Source: Megamerina dolium (taxonomy: Eukaryota; Arthropoda; Insecta; Diptera; Megamerinidae). Taken from it: a stretch of 64,000 nt of DNA. The translations under genes were made by a program, and so were the position numbers. The first letter of the stretch is position 1, and each line of letters opens with the position of its first letter. The notes below the pieces were generated by a model. The model was given only the letters and a program-made list of their open reading frames with translations. It was not told the DNA's origin and ran no database searches. Below are positions 24,000 to 35,191 of the stretch, piece after piece. The DNA is taken from positions 55,609,322 through 55,673,321 of the forward strand of contig OY978528.1 in assembly GCA_963854835.1 (NCBI GenBank). Reading direction: 5' to 3'.

Positions 24000-24320
24000 T
24001 CTGTAAAAAATTATTTTTCGACATTACAACGTTTTCCCAATAATGACGAAAAAAGTAATTTTGATCGAAATCGTACTTTTCGCAAAATTACCTTCAACAT
24101 TATTGCAAAAATTTTCGAAATAATGTCGAAATATTTTCTCTTTACGTTTTCAACAATAACGGGCAAATATTTCCAATAATGTTGGTAATATGTTCAAAAG
24201 ACTTTTAAAGAAAATGTTGATATTACTGATCATATTTCAAAAATTTCTGCAGTAATGTCGATAATTGAGATTATTGCAAATATTTTCGTAATAATGTCGA
24301 AATATTTTTGGACACTTTTT
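24000..24320. repeat. Degenerate array of ATAATGTCGAAA words
   Basis: The phrase ATTATTGCAAA(A/T)ATTTTCG is followed by (A/T)AATAATGTCGAAATATTTT at about 24097-24135 and again at about 24270-24310. Weaker versions (AATAATGACGAAAAA, AGTAATGTCGATAAT) lie around them. The same vocabulary, mostly as reverse complement, fills 30990-31640. Confidence 0.6.
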
Positions 24321-25676
24321 TGAAAATACTGCGTATAGAATCGCTTACAAAAACTCACGGTTTCGTTCATTCCTTGAAGTGGAAAGTACAGTTTGTGGAT
24401 ACATCTACAGTCATATATATCGATGCAGGTGCAATACAGTAAGGTTCTTCTCTGGACTCCACAACGAGCCGTAGTTGCGGCCATATTTTCTTCAATCTAT
24501 TGTAAAAACTTAACCAAATATGACTAAAAATTTGGTAGTAGACAACGGAAGCTTTTCAGGATACTTCGAGCGATACTATTTGAAGTTTATACTTATCGAC
24601 ATCACTGAAAATTTTGTTAACTTAATTATGTCCATTTGAAATTGATGGAATATGCTTGCTGAAATATTTTGTATATCAGTCAGAAACTCTCGTCAATTAG
24701 ACAGAACAACTAAGTACATGCTCTACTTCATCTCATTCGATAAATAGTATGATGTACGTTACTATCATCACAACGTAAATATGTATATTAGTTACTACGA
24801 TACATATCGTATGTATGTGTGTGAGTGTGTATGTTTATGGAGATAAAGTTTTATCATCATTTGACTCTGTCGGGTTTAATGTACTTTGCCATCAATTGTT
24901 CAACTATGATTACGAGGCGTCATGCAACTACAGTAAAATGTTGCTACTCAAACGAACAACAATAGGTAGCAGCAGCAGCAGCAACAAAAATATATGTGCA
25001 AATAAAAACAACAACAACAACAGAAAAAGGCAGCTCATCAAAATTACGCTGTACGCGTTGTGCATTAATTAATTTCGCACATTCTTTCTTGATGCTTTCG
25101 CTGTTGGGATGCCAACTTGCTTGTGCCACGTATCGCACATTGATACTGCATACGATACTAGGGTATGTAAGTGTTATGTCTGCTCTAGTTATGCTTCCAT
25201 GCTGTAAGGTGTTGTACTAGAATTTATTTATGTATTGTACGTAGATCTAGGTGTTGTATGTGCAGAGGTATGTTTTGTGATATCTTGTTTCATTTGATTT
25301 TGTTGTGCAACAACATTTCGTGCAATTCACATACAACTCATACAACTGCACGTTTTACTCCATACACATAAATATACTAGTACAATATATATACAATACA
25401 TCTGTATATTTTTATATGTTATATACATTTATTCGCACTCTATTTCACTTCGTAGCACTTTCTAATGCAATCAACATAATTTTGTCATAAATTACAGATT
25501 TTCACTTTTGTACGCGCAACATTTTCATTCAAAATGTTTGCACCAAAATGCTTTCCATTTCTTTTTTTTTTTTTTTTTTTGTATGTCAAAAAATAACGTC
25601 TTCTCCATTCTTTTAATATTCTGAATTTGTTTTTATTAGACTATATGTTGGAAGTTTCTTGCAGTCATAACGTATA
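24321..25676. other. AT-rich spacer with (CAA)n tracts, no gene seen
   Basis: Short (AGC)n and (CAA)n simple repeats lie near 24967-25022 and a poly-T run near 25562-25580. Frames here are low-complexity and unsupported. Confidence 0.5.
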
Positions 25677-25678
25677 TA

Positions 25679-26907
25679 AAGGGTTATCCATTTCGCGGTT
25701 TCAAAAGTATAGGGCTAGAATTCGACATCTGTCAAACTGAGTTGTTAAAACAATTTCTTTCTTTTTCAGTTCAAAGAAAATGGATCGCTTAACTATCGCA
25801 CAATGCATTAAAATGGTAAAAACCTACTACAAAAATGGTGATTCTGCCACAGCCACATATCGTGCTTTAAGAGCAGATTATGGTTTACATAATCGTCCAA
25901 CTACGCAAGCAATTGGCAAAATTGTGAAGATATATGAAGAGACTGGATCGGTTACAGATATTGTAAGGCCTGTGCATCATCGTTTCGCTCGTACCACCGA
26001 AAATATCGCTGTTGTAAGTGAAAGTATTGCCGAAGACCCGAATGTGTCGATTCCTCGTCGTTCTCAGGAATTAGGACTGTCTTACGGCACATTATGGCGT
26101 ATTTTGCATTTGGATCTACACCTACATCCATATAAAATCCAGCTCACACAACAACTGAAGCCAGCTGACCATTCACAACGTCGTAGATACGTCGAATTTT
26201 CTTCAGCGACGAAGCACATTTCTCACTCGGTGGGTATGTTAACAAACAAAATTGTCGTATTTGGGGTTCTGAGAATCCTCAAGTAATTGAAGAGAGGCCA
26301 CTACATCCACAAAAAGTCACTGCTTGGTGCGCTCTTTGGTCCGGAGGTGTGATTGGACCTTACTTCTTCGAAAACGACGATGGAACGACTGTCACCGTCA
26401 ATTCGGAGCGTTATGGTCATATGATAACCGACTTTTTTTTGTCTGCTATTGAAGAATACGACTTAGAGAATATGTGGTTTCAACAAGACGGTGCCACATG
26501 CCACACAACTCGAGCGAATATGGCTTTATTGCAAGAGAAATTTTCTGGCCGCGTAATTTCTCGTCGTGGCGATATCAAGTGGCCACCAAGATCATGCGAT
26601 TTGACACCGCTTGACTTTTTTTTTGTGGGGCTACGCGAAAGACCGTGTTTATGCAGATAAACCTTTAACCAACATTCGTCACGTTATGGCTGAGATATCG
26701 CCCAATATGTGTCAAAAAGTGGTCGAAAATTACCTCAAAAGAATCGATGCTTGCAACAATTCGCGTGGTGGTCATTTAAATGATGTAGTATTTCACACAT
26801 AATGTCAACGTCCAAACTTTATAATAAAAAAGAAATATCATGATAAAAAATATTTTATATGTGTTTTATTTACATTTACTTTTGAAACCGCAAAATGGAT
26901 AACCCTT
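25679..26907 (+). mobile_element. DD41D Tc1/mariner element, nearly complete (1,229 bp)
   Basis: TA duplications at 25677-25678 and 26908-26909. The 31-bp terminal inverted repeats, starting AAGGGTTATCCATTT and ending GGTTTCAAAAGTA, differ at one position. A single transposase gene runs 25780-26802. This is the best-preserved transposon in the window. DD41D elements include the rosa family described from Ceratitis, so a rosa-like assignment is plausible but not tested. Confidence 0.95.
25780..26802 (+). pseudogene. DD41D transposase, three open segments broken by two frameshifts
   Basis: The start MDRLTIAQCIKMVKTYYKNG opens an N-terminal helix-turn-helix region. A second one is suggested by IPRRSQELGLSYGTLWRIL. 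The first catalytic block, FFSDEAHFSLGGYVNKQN, sits just past a small deletion near 26197 that shifts frame. The second is MWFQQDGATCHTTRANMALL and the third is WPPRSCDLTPLDFF. Exactly 41 residues separate the second and third aspartates. A run of nine T at about 26616 (eight would keep frame) causes the second shift before WGYAKDRVYADKP. The C-terminus KRIDACNNSRGGHLNDVVFH is intact with TAA at 26800. All three catalytic aspartates survive, so the copy is young relative to its neighbours, but it cannot make the full protein. Confidence 0.93.
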
Positions 26908-26909
26908 TA

Positions 26910-27188
26910 CATAGTAATATGCTGCTTCTTTATAAACATCATGTGAAATTTAATTAGCTTCCTTCAGTTATAGCTCATAAATGTATAGATGTAATATTTA
27001 CTTATACCAGAACCGGTGATCAGCCAATTATTCATATACCTTATCATAATGATTCGACTATTACGAACTTCTCGAAGATTTTTCTGAAACTAACCCAATC
27101 GTTCCAGCTCAGAAAGTAAAAATTACAAATTGACTGAGAAGATTTTGAGAGTTTTCTAGAATTATTATCATTATTATCATTGTTGTAC
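26910..27188. other. Short AT-rich spacer, no gene seen
   Basis: Nothing recognisable between the DD41D element and the following SINE. Confidence 0.5.
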
Positions 27189-27462
27189 TGGGTGCTGCAG
27201 CTTAGTGGTTAGTTCACTGGTTCAATCCCTGGCTGAAGCATAACTTTAATATCGAAAAGATCTCTATTTCCACCGGTACCCACCTGCGGTAACAATTTGC
27301 CATGAAAAAGTTTCTAAAAGAGCTCTGTGACAGAGCTTAGAAAAAATGATACCACAAGGATTTTACCATTCGGAATCGACTAATATAAGTAGATCCCTTC
27401 CAATACTACCTTAAGTTTAACACACACAACAGTACTGGAGCAGAAGCCCGGCCAAAGGGCAA
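27189..27462 (+). mobile_element. tRNA-derived SINE, copy with shortened head
   Basis: GGTGCTGCAGCTTAGTGGTTAG and GGTTCAATCCC (27219-27229) match the head of the SINE at 14413, but the spacing between A and B boxes is about 20 bases shorter. The body follows in order: TTTAATATCGAAAAGATC, GAGCTCTGTGACAGAGCTTA, AATATAAGTAGATCCCTTCC, ACACACAACAGTACTGGAGC and GAAGCCCGGCCAAAGGGC. It ends there without the TTTAAGTG tail. Confidence 0.82.
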
Positions 27463-27984
27463 TGAACATTTTCAGAATGCTTAGAATTCTCCAAAAAATA
27501 TCATAACTCAGCTAATTATTAAATGATTTTCATATATATCATAACGCAAGAAAGATTTTTCGAAAAAGTTATCAATTGCAGGAAAATGTGATTTTCTAAT
27601 TATAAAAAAAAATCATTTGTAAAAAATCAAATTAATATCGGGCGAGATAAAAGTTTTATAAAATATTAGTAAGAAGAGCATCTCAACGCAGTTCTTTCTT
27701 TTGAAAAATAAAATAATAATAATAATAATAATAATAATATCATAATAATTATTGTATATTTTTATACAAGATTATCTTCTTATCCTAGGGCTTTTGTATA
27801 CTGAGCTCTCGTGGTTCTAAGATGTATGCAAATGAAAACTCTCGCAAACGTTTTTGCAAATGTTTGCAAATGCTTGAACAATTCTATGTAAGCCTTAGTT
27901 AAAAAGAAAATCTGCATAAATATCTATATGCGCTCAAACGTAGGTAGAGGTCTCAATCTCCAGACTTTACATACCCCGAGATTT
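27463..27984. other. AT-rich spacer with (AAT)n tract
   Basis: An (AAT)n microsatellite lies at 27712-27739. No gene is supported. Confidence 0.5.
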
Positions 27985-28506
27985 TGGGATTTTAGGTACA
28001 TGAGCTACATTAGTAATTGCTAATGAATTAGCCAGAGATGATTCTGTAGCAAACCCCATAGGACCAGAGCCATACTGTGGTATCAACTAAATCAAGGATA
28101 AATAACTGGGAACATAACCTTAGGGTATCACACTAGGAATAAATACAACAACTTCGCCCAGCCAAAGGATTGGTAAGGCCTTTTACCTACAACAAGGAAC
28201 TACGCAATATGTGTAAAGCAGATATTAGGAAAATAGTAGGTTTTCTCTCAGGTCACTACTACCTGAAGTACCATCTCACCAAATTACACATACTCGACGA
28301 CATGGAGTGCCGACTCTGTCTAGAAGACGATGAAATCACAGAACACTTATTGTGTAACTGTATTGCGTTGGCAAAAACAAGGGTGACCATATTTCATCGT
28401 GATCATTTGGATCCGTAAGTAATAAAAAATGCCTCTGCTAGGGACATTCTAAACTTCATCCGCAAAGCGGAAACCACACTGGAAGGATTAGGAACATCTA
28501 GGTAGA
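27985..28506 (+). pseudogene. Non-LTR retrotransposon relic: end of RNase H and C-terminal zinc knuckle
   Basis: A decayed frame reads ANELARDDSVANPIGPEPYC, the post-catalytic segment of the RNase H domain in non-LTR retrotransposons. It continues with NWEHN, QLRPAKGLVRPFTYNKEL, DIRKIVGFLSGHYYLKYHL and the knuckle CRLCLEDDEITEHLLCNC (Cys-x2-Cys ... His-x4-Cys). It ends with a stop pair after HRDHLDP and a tail reading DILNFIRKAETTLEGLG. Several stops occur before the open stretch that begins at 28170. The sequence downstream (GGCATTAGGGCAACCTAAAA) may be 3' UTR. Membership in an RNase H-bearing clade (I/LOA-like) is inferred from domain order. Confidence 0.75.
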
Positions 28507-28509
28507 GAA

Positions 28510-30989
28510 GGACCTGATGACATAAATTGCAACTAAACGAATAGGGTATAGTAGATAGTACAATTGTGATCAAGTGGATCACAAAAATTTCAATGTAGTG
28601 TGACACAAAAGATCTATTAGGTCGCAGTGTCGGTCGGCATTAGGGCAACCTAAAACAAGTCTCATGTGATTTAAACAAAAACTCGTTCATTTTTATTTAG
28701 AATTTTGAGGCCAGAATCGCGGTTGCAATTCCACAAAATTTAAATGTTTAAGAAATTTAATTCAGGTCTTTTGATTGGCGGAAATATAATGTAACAAAAT
28801 ATCCTAATTTATTTTGTGTCAGTGAAACATATTGTATACATTAGTTTGTTTCGATAACAGTGCGATTTAGCTAATTATGATTCCTACAGTCAAATATATA
28901 TTTTGACAAATTCACTATCATAATATTTATACAACACATATTACTGCTAAGTTATGTAGCAAATAATTGTAATTTGATATGCTTTTTCTGCATATATAAA
29001 ACATTTTAATATCATGGCGGAGGATAAATTCGGAGCTGCTATTTTCAGTTTTTTTGAACCAACACACTGTCATAAAGATTTGATTAATAAAAACAAAAAC
29101 ACAAACAGTATCTTATACAATATGTAATATTTAGCTACTTCTCTAAAGGGTCTCTATTAGAAACGCCAGTTAGTAAATGCTTTTCCGAACGAAGCCATCA
29201 GCGCGTTGTATAAGTTCCTTTATACAATTATATGAAATATATCTATTAAATATATATCTTTAGTTGGAAAATTTTTAAAATTCATAAAGTTGTAATATGA
29301 TCTTATTTGATCTTCTCTTAATTTTAAAATAGTTGTACCTCCTCGTATACGTTGCTATAAAAACTCATCTAAAACTTCAGCCATTGCTCGAAAAAAAGAC
29401 TTTCGGTAATTAATTGCGATGTTAACAATTTAAATAGTAATTATTGTCTTTATTTGAGCAGAATATAAACAATTCCAATTAATCTAACATTTTCTCTTAA
29501 AAAAGTGTAAGGTCTCTTACAAAAAAAAGGAACAATTTGAAACATAAATAAGCATGCGCGGATAATATATAAGACTCTTATATTTCAATACTCACATTCT
29601 CATATGCATAATATATTTAGTACGCAGAGCAATTCTCTTAATATTGCAATCAACTCTAATAAGAGCATTCATATTACATTTAACATACCTTTATAACAAA
29701 TAATATTGCATATATGTTTTTACTTATACCTTTTTACATGTACCTAAATACGTTTTATATATGTATATATGTAGTACTAGACTCATATATCTTTATAGCC
29801 ATTTATTCATATTGAAATTAAAAGAAAAAAATGATGTTGAATTTAATTTATGACTTTGCCTCATAGTCGTCCTTGCTATCGTCGCCACTGTGTCATCTCA
29901 GCTTTTTTTATTAAGGTAATTGAATTAACTCAATAAAATAATTGAATTGAAATAAATTCAAGAAAAATATATGAGCATATGGGCATAATATAATTTTACT
30001 TTGTAAATAAATAAATACAATATATAGTATGTAAGTATATTTTTCACTTCATTTGAGTGTAATGGATTAATTAAATTTTTAGATTTTTCTTTCATATGGG
30101 ATAATTTCATATCAACAATGAACTTCTTTGTATCAGCATAATTTCATTTTCTTTGTGTTATGATATGGTCAGGTTTTAAAGATAATGGTAAATTTGTGTT
30201 GTTTGGATATCACTTCAGTAAAATTGTTAAATGTGAACGGTACCTCGTTCGAAAGACACTTAAAGTACGCTTTTAACGACATTCAAGTTGTAGTTCAGCT
30301 AAAAGTCGCAGAGTTATGGCTGGTTTAAATCAAAATTTTGTAGAATTTTTGCTATTTAAAAAACAAATTGTTAATTTCGAAAGTGATTTTTTTATAAGAA
30401 GTTGTAGAAATGAGAAATGGTTTCTATTTTTAGAAACTAGCCTTTTTAATTGCAAACACTCTAAGCCTAATAATACCGAGATCGGTTCAAATTTAATTGT
30501 TGATGATATTTTTTTGTAACACTCAACATTTTAAGTATTCAAATATGTGTTTTATTTGTCTTTCGAATGAGTTTTTGTTTATCACACTTAACAGTTATAA
30601 ACAACACAAGAACATAAATTATTACAAAGGTGAAAAGAATGAATGCATACTGAATGCATTCATCATATTGTTTAGGCTTAGCAAGAATGAAATTGATATT
30701 TTTCAAGTCTCATCCTCTACTGAAGGGAAGAGTGTACTAATTTTAAGCTTTTAAGAATGATGGATGGGTCGCCTATCATTCTTTAACGTAAGAATAATAA
30801 GATTATTTCTAAGTTGTATTTAAGACTCATTGTTTCTTCTGATTGGCGCATTATTAAACTATTCTCCTTTTTAGATTCTTAATTACTTTAATTCCATATG
30901 TAGCATAGAGTAGCGATAAACCGTCCAAAGTGATTTCAATTTTTTAAAATGTTATTTATCGATACATTAGTGAAAGTTATGTTTTATTG
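28510..30989. other. AT-rich spacer, no gene seen
   Basis: Contains frames of 67-85 codons at 30316-30519 and 30497-30754 with unremarkable AT-driven composition and no known match. They could be chance and I do not call them genes. Confidence 0.5.
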
Positions 30990-31640
30990 TTTAGTGCTTT
31001 CGATAATATTGAAAATGTTTGGCAATGATATCAAAATGTATTTTATTTCTCTTTATTGCAATCATTGTGAACAATATCTAAATAATATTAAAAAAAACAA
31101 TGAATTCGATTTTCGACATTATTCCAAAAAAAAAAAAAAATTTAATCATATCGATAAAATGTATAAATTATACATTATTCCACATATTTCAACATAATTA
31201 CAAATTAACCATCATATTCTGTTCGTACAGTCGAAAAATGTCGGAAAAATGTTTAACGACATGATTGCAAAAATGGAATAATATCGAACAAAAATATGAG
31301 AAATTAGTTTTTCGATGTTATTGAAAAAAATGCAATAATATAGAAAAACAATACAAATTATACGTCATTCCATATAAAAAAGTTCGAGATTGTTGCAAAA
31401 TTTTTCGACATTATTTCATTCGAAATTACAGATCATTTCAATCAATAAATTTTTGCAATATTATCAAACAATTTTTTGATCACTCTTTCGGCATTATTTC
31501 AGAAAAAAGTTGACAAACAATAAGAAATTGAATTTTTGACATTATCGAAAAAATTTTATAATATACGAAGAACTAGGGAATTTAAACATTATTCCATTTA
31601 ACAAATAACAATGTTATTGCAAAATTTTTTTTAATTAATT
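30990..31640. repeat. Degenerate array of TTCGACATTATT words
   Basis: TTTTCGACATTATT recurs near 31110 and 31408, with variants (TTTTCGATGTTATT, TTTCGGCATTATTTC, TTTTTGACATTATCG, ACATTATTCCA) spread through 650 bases. GTTGCAAAATTTTTCGACAT mirrors the GTCGAAAATATTTGCAAT-type order seen at 24000-24320. A poly-A run sits at 31126. No gene is supported. Confidence 0.6.
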
Positions 31641-31660
31641 TACTCTGGTATTTTATTAAG

Positions 31661-32602
31661 ATGAGATTCGACGGCCCTATATTGACTGCATACGCAGATG
31701 ACCTGGCAATCATTAACTCGGGAAGGTGCCTCAACTCTATGAGCCAAGTACTTGAGGGGGCGCTAAAAGAAATAAATTACTGGATGAAGGAAGTAGGACA
31801 AGACGGACTTAGTATACGCATGCAGGAAGATGTTCGGTAAGACATGGGGCTTATCTCCCCGTCTAACATACTGGATTTACACGTTCGGAGCTTGACCTTA
31901 AACAGTCATATAAGCTCCCAGATCACTGCAGTCTAACAGGTAACAGAGATGGCGATTGAACGCACTCCTCTTAACTCTCAGGTTAATATATCCATTGACA
32001 GCCAAGCAGCCATTAAGGCAATAGTAGCTGCAACGACAAACTCACTATGTGTACGACAGGGTAGAACTTGGATGGATAGACTATACGTTGACAGACGCGT
32101 CACCATCTATTGGGTTCCGGGACATAAGGGAATTGAGGAGAGTGAAAAAGTAGACGCATTTGCCAAAACAGGCGCAGCCTTCGTTACACATACACACATT
32201 TCTACATTGAAAACAGGAAAAACATTGCAAAAATTATTCTTCGCACACATGTCACCAAATACACTGACTACATTTTATCACTCCCAAGAGAAGATTGTAA
32301 TTTACTAATTGGGGTTCTTATGGGACACTGCCTTACTCCGTCTTTCGCTGCAAAAACTAGTCAACGAGGTCAATGCTCGGGGGACCTTAGAGCGCCTACT
32401 TTGCCACTGTCAAGCCTTCTATAGATCGCGCTTCAACTACCTTGGATCTTTTCCAATCCTGGAAACCATTGCACATCACACAGGTAGTGATTTATTGAAA
32501 CTCGCAAAAAATGTATTAAAAACAAAATACAAGCAATCCCACAATTTCACTTGGTAACACAATGGACCGGTATTGGTCCAGCAAGCCTAACCTAACCTAC
32601 TC
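31661..32602 (+). pseudogene. Non-LTR retrotransposon relic: RT active site joined to RNase H domain
   Basis: The first part reads FDGPILTAYADDLAIINSGR, the YADD catalytic motif of reverse transcriptase, continuing NYWMKEVGQDGLSI. After a loss of the rest of the RT, the frame from 31949 gives an RNase H domain: SQVNISIDSQAAIKAIVAAT (catalytic Asp in SIDSQAA) and VTIYWVPGHKGIEESEKVDA (His and downstream Asp). A stop at 32306 separates this from LERLLCHCQAFYRSRFNYLG, the C-terminal knuckle region. The downstream tail includes GGACCGGTATTGGTCC (hairpin) and AAGCCTAACCTAACCTA. It is likely one element with an internal deletion at about 31840. It lacks endonuclease and gag. Confidence 0.82.
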
Positions 32603-32604
32603 TA

Positions 32605-33030
32605 TATTAATACATTACTACATGTTCAGTTCCTTCAATAATTTTCCTCCGTATTTTATTTTTATTTTCAAGCAATACATATGTGTTAGAGTTATTGATG
32701 AGCTGCTTTGAACTGGGTTGGACCTATTGTTCAGTTAGATCTTTTCAACTTAACTTTCATTCTGGTTAGATTTTCTAGATTACGGACTTGGCTTTTATCT
32801 TGCTAAAAGTTGCGAGTTTGGGTTGACAAGACATACAGTAAGACTGAGAAACTTTCATTTGTATAGACACGCAAAAAAAGGGGTCCAAATATTTTTAAAT
32901 TGCTATAAGGTTGAGTGCATTTGATCAATATTATTGGCAGTATGTGCCAAAAATATTGGAAATTAAAAACAAATATTTTGCGTTTAAACGCTTGAGGCAT
33001 TCCGCCCTATATAAATAAATTATAATTAAA
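32605..33030. other. AT-rich spacer, no gene seen
   Basis: No recognisable feature between the retrotransposon tail and the next transposon. Confidence 0.5.
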
Positions 33031-33032
33031 TA

Positions 33033-33564
33033 CAGGGTGATTTTTTAAGAGTCATCGGATTTGATTTAAAAGAAAAATACATAAAATTTAGAGAAGTGTA
33101 TGATATCTTTATTTGAGTCGATAGAACGATCTATATAATTCAATGTTTAAAGATGATTTCAAGTAAATGTTGACCGCGGCTACGCCTCAAATAGTTCATA
33201 TGCTGGGTCAATTTTGCCATACTCTCTCCAAAATATCGGCTGGTATCTCACGAATAAATCGATAATTCACGTATGCATGTTGGTGGTTTAATGTCAAATA
33301 ATGTAAATTTGATGCGAAATTTAGTGACAAGATTCCTTATAGTCACCTCAGAAGGTCGCCAAACTGACCATAAAAAAAAAGAATGAATGAATGATCCGAG
33401 CATGAATTTTGATAATGAAATTCAATAATCTGCAAGCGTTGTTCGTTTGCAAGTCGATTCATGGTAAATTATAGACCAAACTGAATATGTTTGACAATAA
33501 TTTGTTACATGAAAACTGCCAAAAACAGTGTTGCCAAAAATAAAGTTGCTAAAAAATCACCCTG
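33033..33564 (-). mobile_element. Short DD41D-type mariner derivative, copy 2 (532 bp)
   Basis: TA duplications at 33031-33032 and 33565-33566. Terminal repeats CAGGGTGATTTTTTA are inverted, and the subterminal sequence (TTTAGAGAAGTGTATGA, GAGTCGATAGAACGATCTAT) matches the element at 11245. Most of the transposase is gone. What remains is a scrap of its C-terminal end (CGCCTCAAATAGTTCATATG region) and part of the N-terminal linker. Its deletion endpoints differ from copy 1. Confidence 0.88.
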
Positions 33565-33566
33565 TA

Positions 33567-35190
33567 TAAATTCCAATAAATTACAACATACTAATTGCCA
33601 ATATATTGTTCTTCTGATATTTTATAGCAATAAATATATTAATTTGCTTATAATTAATTTAATATTATTTAAATAAAACATTGGATATACCTAAAAAAAA
33701 AAAAACAAAAAGAAAAGAACTTAAAGAATGAAGAATAAGAAAATAGAAAGTTGCAATCACGACAACGACAACATGCTTATGTATAAACATGCCACTAATA
33801 TTGTATTTAGTTGAAAAACTTACGATAATTAACTCCTTTTAGTGTCACTGAGCAGTTAACTATCGAACAAACAACGAAGACATGCATACTTACGAGTACT
33901 CGTACACTGACTGCTGCACTATCGCTGCTGCTGCCATATGGTTGGTATGCTATACTATGACCATACTATGGTATAAACGCAGTATGACGCGTCCGCCAGA
34001 AGCAGTAATTTTCGATTTGCATACTTATCTCATTAACACAAGAAACTTCATCTGTTCGAACATAGTACGAATATAAGAAAGGCGGGCACGCTTACTTCTT
34101 TCCCTCCATTCTACTTTGTTGGTCTATTGCTCTGGTGCACAACAAACAGAGAAATGTCCTTTGATGTTTTTATCATTTACATGCATTTGCTTGTTGTTCA
34201 GCATTTTTTTGTTAGTTTGTTTTTTATTTGTTGTATACATTATGTATGTGTGTGTGTGTGTGTGTGTGTGTTTGAGAATGTTTCCATATATCTGACGTTA
34301 TTGTGTAAAGGCGTTCAATGGTGGTCGTCAACGTCGTCGGCTTCGTACTCGTTTACATAGTGGTGGGTTTGGTACGAGTATTGGTTGCATCATTTGCATG
34401 CAAATAACGTTGTTTATGCAACTTTTTGTATGTTTTCTGTGTGTGGATTTGTATATTTGTGGATGCTGCAGAGTACATGCACTTTTCAACTTTGTCGTTT
34501 AATGGTCATTTCATAGTAGTTCTTGTTCTTATTTGTCTTTTTAGTCGCAAAATATATTTTTATTTTTTTTTTTGCTTCTGTTACTGATCATTATTTTAGT
34601 GTGTGTGTGTGTTTTTTTTTTCTGTGTAATCTTATATTGTACACGTTATATATATAAATTTCATTATTAAGATTTTTCAATATTGTTATTGTAATTCACT
34701 AAATATAGATGTGTGTTATTTGTTTTGCTTTGTACTTAGATAATTTTGACCATTATTTTAGAAATAATATTTTCAAAATTCTTCAGTTTTGTAATTTCCA
34801 AAGAGAGGCTTAGATGAAGTTCTTAAACAAGTACTCAAAAGACTCCTTCGCACTTACATACCTATACTATTTATTCCAGAAGCTTTATGTGCCAGCATCT
34901 AAAACAGATTTACAAAAAAATGTCCTTCAAAAACATGTACAAACGTGCATCATTACTTCTATAAAGGGTGCTTTTGCGTACAGTGTCGTAGTTTCGAATT
35001 GAAACAGCGAATAGTTCGGCACGTTATTAGAATTTGGAATTATATAATAGTTGTTTAGAACATTTTAGGCCTAAATATGAGACAGTGGAAACTGTGAACA
35101 ATGTCCAGCTTGTGTCATTCCCAATTTTAGCAAACATTACTGCAAAGTCAACCGTTTTCAGAATGAAATTCCCAATTGTACGTACTAAAA
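33567..35190. other. AT-rich spacer with (GT)n tract, no gene seen
   Basis: A (GT)n microsatellite lies at 34246-34273, a second short one near 34602, and poly-T runs occur at 34562 and 34612. No gene is supported. Confidence 0.5.
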
Positions 35191-35191
35191 A

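Noticed and set aside
30316..31197. Three plus-strand frames of 67-85 codons as a small gene cluster
   Set aside because: They are AT-driven, without recognisable domains or splice-consistent structure, and the last one overlaps the degenerate TTCGACATTATT array.
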